From an uncultured Phascolarctobacterium sp. (GTDB lineage Bacteria > Bacillota > Negativicutes > Acidaminococcales > Acidaminococcaceae), in assembly GCA_905207485.1 (NCBI GenBank), contig CAJLLL010000055.1, positions 1 through 11,213 of the forward strand: 11,213 bases of DNA. The letters run 5' to 3'. This document shows, piece after piece, positions 6,551-11,213 of this stretch (positions within the stretch are counted from its first letter, which is position 1; each line of letters begins with the position of its first letter). Under the pieces are notes generated by a model. The model was given only the letters and a program-made list of their open reading frames with translations. It had not been told where the DNA came from and made no database searches. Both the position numbers and the translations under genes were made by a program.

Positions 6551-7195
6551 TTATGCTTTTAAACTTGCAATAGCTGCGGCTGTATCTTCTGCGCCATAAA
6601 CGTAACTGCCTGCAACCAAAATATTGGCTCCGGCTTCACGTACTATTTTAGCAGTTTCAGCATTAATGCCACCGTCAACTTGTATATCGCATTTTAAACC
6701 TTTTGCGTCAATCATTTTACGCAGTTCGGCAATTTTAGGAACAACACTGCTGATAAATTTCTGTCCACCAAATCCCGGGTTTACAGTCATTAAAAGAACC
6801 ATATCGGCATCGCCCAAAACTTCCTGTACCATACACAACGGCGTTGCCGGATTAAGCGCAACGCCTGCCTTTACGCCTTTTGCTTTTATATATTGCAGGC
6901 AACGGTGCAGATGTTTTGTTGCTTCAGCATGAACTACAATCATATCAGCCCCGGCTTTGGCAAAATCGTCAATATAGGTTTCCGGATGTTCTACCATTAA
7001 ATGACAGTCAAAAAACATATCTGTTACTTTACGGATTTTAGTTACAACGGGCGCACCAAAAGTAAGATTAGGCACAAAATTGCCGTCCATTACGTCGATA
7101 TGCACCCAGTCCGCACCGGCGGCTTCAATTTTTTTTATTTCATCTGCCAGAAAAGCAAAATCGGCAGATAAAATGGAAGGGGCAACCTTAATCAT
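6551..7195 (-). CDS. rpe: Ribulose-phosphate 3-epimerase
   Basis: This cytosolic TIM-barrel enzyme interconverts D-ribulose 5-phosphate and D-xylulose 5-phosphate in the pentose phosphate pathway. At 214 residues it is of normal length. Seen are the N-terminal APSILSADF (5-13) with Ser7; the metal/acid-base residues His32 and Asp34 in VHIDVMDGNFVPN; His65 in DCHLM; the phosphate-loop NPGFGGQKF (139-147); and the second catalytic Asp174 in VDGGI, followed by a second phosphate-binding segment AGSYVYG (195-201). The ATG overlaps the rsgA stop by 4 bases (ATGA at 7195-7192), with only a weak GAGTGG-like ribosome site, so translation is probably coupled to rsgA. It is the last gene of the operon and ends at a strong terminator. 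All active-site residues are present. Confidence 0.97.
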   Translation of the reverse strand: MIKVAPSILSADFAFLADEIKKIEAAGADWVHIDVMDGNFVPNLTFGAPVVTKIRKVTDMFFDCHLMVEHPETYIDDFAKAGADMIVVHAEATKHLHRCLQYIKAKGVKAGVALNPATPLCMVQEVLGDADMVLLMTVNPGFGGQKFISSVVPKIAELRKMIDAKGLKCDIQVDGGINAETAKIVREAGANILVAGSYVYGAEDTAAAIASLKA

Positions 7196-8076
7196 CTTTT
7201 ACCACTCTTTTCTTTCAGTAATTTTATTTCATCTAAAATTGCAAGGTAGGAATCATAACGGCTGGCAGCAATTTGCCCTGACTGCACTGCTGTTTTTACG
7301 CCGCATACAGGTTCATGTGTATGGGTACACGGCATAAACTTGCAGTTATGTTCAAAGTTTTTAAATTCCCTAAAATATTTATACAATTCACGGGCATCAA
7401 TATTTTCTGCCAGCAGGTTGCCAAAACCGGGGGTATCGGCAAGGTAACCGCCGTTAAACTGCAAAAGCTGAGCAAAACGTGTTGTATGCCGTCCGCGCCC
7501 TATTTTTTCGCTTACGCTCCCTGTCTGCAAAGAGATTCCCGGCTGCAAGGCGTTGAGCATTGATGATTTGCCTACGCCGGAAGGGCCTGCAAAGGCACTG
7601 ATTTTGCCTTTTAAATAACTGCGAAGCCCGTCAAGCCCGCTGCCGTTTACAGTAGAAACTGCAAATACTTTGTAGCCTGCCAAAGTATAAACACCTGCAA
7701 TTTCATTAAGCTGCGCTTCGGTTACAAGGTCAGTTTTATTAAGGCACAATACAGCTTCTATTCCGGCACGTTCTGCAAATGCCAGCATTTTATCTGCCAA
7801 TAGATAGCTGAAATCCGGGTCGCAGCAGGCAAAAGCTATAACTATACAGTCAAGGTTTGCCATAGCGGGGCGTTCCATAAAATTGCGGCGCGGCAGCACT
7901 TTTGTTATCATGCTTTCGCCGTCAGGATTTTTTTCAAACTCCACCATATCGCCTGTAACTGCCGAAAAGCGTTCCTGTTTCATTTTGCCTTTAATTTTAC
8001 AGGTTACGATTTCGTTTTCAGGTGTTTCTACATAATAATAGCCGTTAAAGTTTTTTATGATGCGGCCGCTTGTCAC
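7192..8076 (-). CDS. rsgA: Ribosome small subunit-dependent GTPase A (RsgA/CpgA)
   Basis: RsgA is a circularly permuted GTPase that binds the 30S subunit late in its maturation. In 294 residues I see an N-terminal OB-fold region (1 to about 70) and the G motifs in permuted order: NKTD (113-116, G4), GPSGVGKSS (164-172, G1), GRGRHTT (193-199, G2) and DTPGF (214-218, G3). A C-terminal zinc site has Cys245, Cys250, His252 and Cys258 in the spacing C-x5-C-x-H-x5-C. The start is GTG (8076-8074): GAGGAG (8090-8085) lies 8 bases upstream, and the GTGA overlaps the prkC stop. In Bacillus the orthologue lies beside PrkC and is a known PrkC substrate, so co-expression with the kinase and phosphatase here fits. 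Nothing is missing. Confidence 0.97.
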   Translation of the reverse strand: MTSGRIIKNFNGYYYVETPENEIVTCKIKGKMKQERFSAVTGDMVEFEKNPDGESMITKVLPRRNFMERPAMANLDCIVIAFACCDPDFSYLLADKMLAFAERAGIEAVLCLNKTDLVTEAQLNEIAGVYTLAGYKVFAVSTVNGSGLDGLRSYLKGKISAFAGPSGVGKSSMLNALQPGISLQTGSVSEKIGRGRHTTRFAQLLQFNGGYLADTPGFGNLLAENIDARELYKYFREFKNFEHNCKFMPCTHTHEPVCGVKTAVQSGQIAASRYDSYLAILDEIKLLKEKSGKR

Positions 8077-9977
8077 AACTGTTTCTCCTCTATTAATTTA
8101 TTATCGCAATAGAATTTGGCAACTGCACTGCCGCTTACTTCTACTTTCTGGCGGATACGCACGCCTTCACGTTTACTGCCTTCATAAACTACTTTTTCGC
8201 CGTCGTCATCAATAACAACAATGCGTACATTTTGTTTTTTAGAGCCGTCAGGTACAACAAATTCTGCATATTTATTTTCGGATTTTGAACCTACGCCATC
8301 AGATACGCGCAGCACAATATCTGTGCTGTTAAGCACTTTGCTGCCTTCTTTAGGCGTAATGCCAAGCACCGTACCGGCTACTTTTTTACTGCCAACAGAT
8401 TGCGCTTTTACGTTTTTAAAGCCCAGTTTTTCAAGTGCAGTTATTGCTTCGCCGGAAGTTTTGCCGGTAACGGAAGGAATGGTTACTTCTTTTGGCTTTT
8501 CGGATATTACCAGATTTATTTTGGTGCCGTGTTCAACTTTTTCTCCGGCTTTTAAGGCTTGCTCAACAACAAGCCCTTTGCCATCATCCTTGAAAACCGT
8601 TTCTACTTTGCCTAATGTAAGTTCTTTACGTTCAATTATTTTACGTGCTTCTTCAAGCGTTTTGCCTGTTACGTTCGGTACTTCAACCATTTCAATGCCT
8701 TTACTTACAGTAAGGTAAACCGAACTGCCTTCTTTACGCATTTCATTACCTGCAGGGTCTTGTTCCAAAACAAGCCCAGGCGTTACTTTATCATCATAGG
8801 CTTCTTTAAGGGTTATGCTGAAACCTTCGTTTTCTAATATTTTTTGCGCTTCTACAACCGTTTTGCCGGTAACATCAGGCACTTTTACCGTATCGCGGCT
8901 GAATACGCTGCCAATTAATAAAAATACTGCCGATAAAACTGCAACCACCACGGCCAGCATTATTTGCTGATGGCGCGTAAGTTGTACGTTTTTCATTTTT
9001 TCAAGCCAGCTTTCTTTTGCCTGCATTGGCTTTCTGGCATTTTCCGGAACTGTCATGATGATAGTTTCTTCAGGAGCTTCCTGTTCTTCATAAGCCGGTT
9101 CTGAAAGTTCTCCTTCTGCTACGGCGGCGTAAACTTCTTCGTCGCCTTCTTTTTCCATTTTATTTTTAATGGCATTTAAATCCTGCCACAGTTCTCCGGC
9201 TGTTGCATAACGTTTTGTTAAATCCTTTGCCAGCGCTTTATCAATAACATGCTGCAAACATTCCGGCAGGCCTTCTATATAGGTGCTAAGAGGCGGCGGC
9301 GTTTTTTCAACATGCATCATGGCAACGGCAACGGCCGTATTGCCGTCAAACGGCACATGCCCGGTCAGCATTTCATAAAGCACTATGCCAAGCGAATAAA
9401 TATCGCTTTGTGCGGTTATGGTTTTACCGCTTGCCTGTTCCGGAGAAAGATAATGCACAGAGCCGATAACAGAGTTTGTGTAAACCATTGTCATGCTGCT
9501 TATCATTCTGGCAATACCGAAATCGGCAATTTTGGGCATCATGTTTTCGGTTATTAAAATGTTATGCGGCTTAATGTCGCAATGAATTATGTTGCGTTTA
9601 TGCGCATGGCTGAGGCCTGCTGCAATATCGCAGGCAATTTTTACAGCCTGGTAAGGCGTAAGCCTTCCCTGTTTTTCAAGCAGGTCTTTCAGCGTTTTAC
9701 CTTCCACATATTCCATTACAATAAAAGATTTGCCGTTTTCTTCGCAAACATCAAAAACATTAATAATTGACGGGCTTGAAAGCCGTGCAGCCGACTGCGC
9801 CTCGTGCTTAAACTGGTTTAAAAGCGTTTTATCGTCATTAAATTGGGCGCGCAGCACTTTAATGGCAACCTGGCGGTTTAAAAGCTGGTCTTGCGCAAGA
9901 TACACCTCGGCCATTCCGCCCGAACCGATATGGCGCAGGATTTTATAACGCTGTTTTAAAATTGTTCCGTTGTCCAT
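8073..9977 (-). CDS. prkC: PASTA-domain Ser/Thr protein kinase (PrkC/Stk type)
   Basis: A 634-residue membrane kinase that in Firmicutes senses muropeptides or lipid II outside and phosphorylates cell-division, wall and translation proteins inside. The kinase domain (about 10-270) shows GSGGMAEVY (18-26), the ATP lysine Lys40, Glu59, catalytic HCDIKPHN (132-139), DFG (152-154) and SPE (178-180), with an activation loop carrying Thr163 and Thr167. An acidic linker (278-310) and one membrane helix (about 338-358) follow. Outside are three PASTA repeats, about 363-427, 430-494 and 497-561, each with a P-[DNS]-V-T-G-K-T opening. A further 70-residue strand-rich tail (565-634) lies beyond PASTA. 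Cys133 replaces the Arg usual in HRD, so this is a non-RD kinase. It begins directly after the stp stop codon, with GGAGGAG (9990-9984) 6 bases before its ATG. It should form a kinase/phosphatase pair with stp. Confidence 0.96.
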   Translation of the reverse strand: MDNGTILKQRYKILRHIGSGGMAEVYLAQDQLLNRQVAIKVLRAQFNDDKTLLNQFKHEAQSAARLSSPSIINVFDVCEENGKSFIVMEYVEGKTLKDLLEKQGRLTPYQAVKIACDIAAGLSHAHKRNIIHCDIKPHNILITENMMPKIADFGIARMISSMTMVYTNSVIGSVHYLSPEQASGKTITAQSDIYSLGIVLYEMLTGHVPFDGNTAVAVAMMHVEKTPPPLSTYIEGLPECLQHVIDKALAKDLTKRYATAGELWQDLNAIKNKMEKEGDEEVYAAVAEGELSEPAYEEQEAPEETIIMTVPENARKPMQAKESWLEKMKNVQLTRHQQIMLAVVVAVLSAVFLLIGSVFSRDTVKVPDVTGKTVVEAQKILENEGFSITLKEAYDDKVTPGLVLEQDPAGNEMRKEGSSVYLTVSKGIEMVEVPNVTGKTLEEARKIIERKELTLGKVETVFKDDGKGLVVEQALKAGEKVEHGTKINLVISEKPKEVTIPSVTGKTSGEAITALEKLGFKNVKAQSVGSKKVAGTVLGITPKEGSKVLNSTDIVLRVSDGVGSKSENKYAEFVVPDGSKKQNVRIVVIDDDGEKVVYEGSKREGVRIRQKVEVSGSAVAKFYCDNKLIEEKQL

Positions 9978-10706
9978 TTATATCTCCTCCGCACAAAAGT
10001 CAAGCAAAATTACCGAAACATTATCGCGCCCACCGTTGTTAAGCGCAAGTTCAATCAAAGCGTCAGCCGTTTTTTCGGTATCAGTTTCCGTAAGAACGGC
10101 AGCAATTTCTCCGTCTGTTACCATATCGCTAAGTCCGTCGCTGCACAAAAGCAGCCTGTCGCCTTCGTTTATGTCAAAACAAAATACATCCGATTCCAAA
10201 CTTTCATCAGCGCCAACTGCCCTTAAAATTACGTTGCGCTGCGGATGCCTGCGCGCTTCTTCCGTTGTTATGTCGCCATTGCTTAAAAGCTGCGCCACAT
10301 AACTGTGGTCCTGCGTTATTTGCTTAAGTTCGCCGCTGCGCCATAAATAAAGGCGGCTGTCGCCGATATTTAAAGCATACGCCTTGCCGTCCGCAGCCAA
10401 ATAAACTGCTACAAGCGTTGTGCCCATTCCTTCATAATCAGGAGTTTGGCAAACTATGCTGCGCAAATGGCTGTTAGCCCTGGCTGCAGCAGCTTTTAAT
10501 GCCAGGCAAAGCGCCTCACCAGTAAGCCCCGCAAAGTTTTTCTTTTCTTCCCGCAAAACCTTTATGGTCTCAATGCTGGCGACTTCTCCTGCCGCATAGC
10601 CGCCCATGCCGTCAGCTATGGCAAATAAATCAGGAGCGTCCGTTAATACAGCGTCCTCATTACCGGTGCGTACAAGCCCGATATTTGTTTTACTAACCGA
10701 TTTCAT
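9978..10706 (-). CDS. stp: PP2C-family Ser/Thr phosphatase (PrpC/Stp)
   Basis: A soluble Mn2+/Mg2+-dependent phosphatase of 242 residues that reverses PrkC phosphorylation. All family motifs are present: GLVRTGNEDA (10-19), ADGMGG (31-36) with metal-binding Asp32, GMGTT (93-97), NIGDSRLYLWR (113-123), a flap region to about 160, LLCSDGLSDMV (187-197) with Asp190, and GGRDNVSVIL (225-234) with Asp228. AGGGGG (10718-10713) lies 6 bases before the ATG. The gene sits 23 bases after rlmN and its stop codon abuts the prkC start. The pairing with prkC is the standard Firmicutes arrangement and gives the substrate by inference. Confidence 0.97.
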   Translation of the reverse strand: MKSVSKTNIGLVRTGNEDAVLTDAPDLFAIADGMGGYAAGEVASIETIKVLREEKKNFAGLTGEALCLALKAAAARANSHLRSIVCQTPDYEGMGTTLVAVYLAADGKAYALNIGDSRLYLWRSGELKQITQDHSYVAQLLSNGDITTEEARRHPQRNVILRAVGADESLESDVFCFDINEGDRLLLCSDGLSDMVTDGEIAAVLTETDTEKTADALIELALNNGGRDNVSVILLDFCAEEI

Positions 10707-10729
10707 ACAGCGCCCCCTAACAAAGCACT

Positions 10730-11213
10730 TTACTTTTTAGCGTTAAATTTTGCACGAAGCTGCCCGCATGCTGCATTGATATCTTTGCCCATTTCCCTGC
10801 GGACGGTTACATTAACTTTGTTTTTCTGCAAAATTTTTAAAAATCCTTCTATACGTGCGGCGGAAGGGCGTTCAAAGCCTTTTTCCGGCACCGGGTTAGC
10901 CGGTATTAAATTTACCGAAGCGCGTTTAAATTTCAAATAATTGCTTAAAAGCTGCGCATCTTCCGGCGTATCATTTTTATCTTTAATTAAAATATATTCG
11001 TAAGTTACCTGCCTGCCGCTTGCCTGTGCGTAGCCTTCTGCTGCGGCAATAACATCAGGAAAAGGATAACCTTTATTAACAGGCATTAGTTCTGTGCGTA
11101 TGTCATTTTTTACAGAATGTAGGGAAATGGCAAGGTTAACAGGCATTTTTTCTTCCGTAAGGCGCTCTATGCCGGGTATAATGCCACAGGTTGATACTGT
11201 CATATTACGGCAG
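10730..11213 (-). CDS. rlmN: Dual-specificity 23S rRNA/tRNA adenine C2-methyltransferase RlmN (5' end beyond the window)
   Basis: This is the C-terminal part of the radical-SAM enzyme that methylates C2 of A2503 in 23S rRNA and A37 in some tRNAs. The reading frame stays open to the window edge, so about 160 residues are seen and the CxxxCxxC cluster motif lies outside. Recognisable are RNMTVSTCGIIPGI at the edge, LAISLHS, the LMPVN segment, YEYILI, NLIPANPVP and the terminal REMGKDINAACGQL, whose Cys corresponds to the methyl-carrying catalytic cysteine near the C-terminus of RlmN. The ATG at 11203 is internal to the conserved RNMTVST motif and is not the start. It is followed by stp after 23 bases and is probably in the same transcript. 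Cfr, a related resistance enzyme, is less likely given the Firmicutes rlmN-stp-prkC order. Confidence 0.94.
   Translation of the reverse strand, partial: CRNMTVSTCGIIPGIERLTEEKMPVNLAISLHSVKNDIRTELMPVNKGYPFPDVIAAAEGYAQASGRQVTYEYILIKDKNDTPEDAQLLSNYLKFKRASVNLIPANPVPEKGFERPSAARIEGFLKILQKNKVNVTVRREMGKDINAACGQLRAKFNAKK

Noticed and set aside
8221..8718. 165-residue open frame on the plus strand opposite the PASTA repeats
   Set aside because: It is antisense to well-recognised PASTA domains, rich in Ser, Thr and Pro as expected of a shadow frame, and has no ribosome binding site.

Overview
The window looks like chromosomal DNA from a diderm Firmicute of the class Negativicutes. Two observations point there. 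The minus-strand cluster rlmN-stp-prkC-rsgA-rpe is the gene order typical of Firmicutes, with a membrane PASTA-repeat kinase. The same window also encodes a classical type V autotransporter with a C-terminal beta-barrel ending in Phe, which only makes sense in a cell with an outer membrane. A Phascolarctobacterium/Acidaminococcaceae-like source is my guess and is not shown by the sequence.

Layout, left to right. (1) Bases 1-2345, plus strand: a promoter and the ferrous iron uptake operon feoA-feoB, the two genes overlapping by 4 bases and ending in a strong hairpin terminator. (2) Bases 2414-2752, minus strand: a small orphan protein with a C-terminal helix-turn-helix, convergent with feoB and sharing its terminator. 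(3) Bases 2904-5561, minus strand: an 885-residue autotransporter with a signal peptide, a cysteine-free Asn/Thr-rich passenger, an autochaperone-like segment and a barrel. (4) Bases 5562-5836: a divergent intergenic region with one promoter for each side. The autotransporter promoter carries a run of seven G in its -35/-10 spacer, and a 9-base inverted repeat overlaps its -35. (5) Bases 5837-6502, plus strand: a two-domain sigma-70-family factor ending in a bidirectional terminator. (6) Bases 6551-11213, minus strand: five tightly packed genes read right to left: rlmN (its N-terminal part lies beyond the window), stp, prkC, rsgA and rpe, with junctions that overlap by 4 bases, abut, or leave a short gap.

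How they work together. FeoA/FeoB import Fe2+. The right-hand cluster joins a Ser/Thr kinase/phosphatase pair that senses cell-wall material with ribosome-linked genes (RlmN modifies 23S rRNA and tRNA, RsgA matures the 30S subunit) and a pentose phosphate enzyme. The middle is the accessory part: a surface protein whose passenger is much richer in A+T than its barrel, divergent from a private sigma factor. The most interesting hypothesis is that this surface protein is variably expressed, by G-tract slippage in its promoter and/or by the adjacent sigma factor. I see no tRNA, rRNA, CRISPR array, insertion sequence or attachment site. No stretch over 300 bases lacks a gene.
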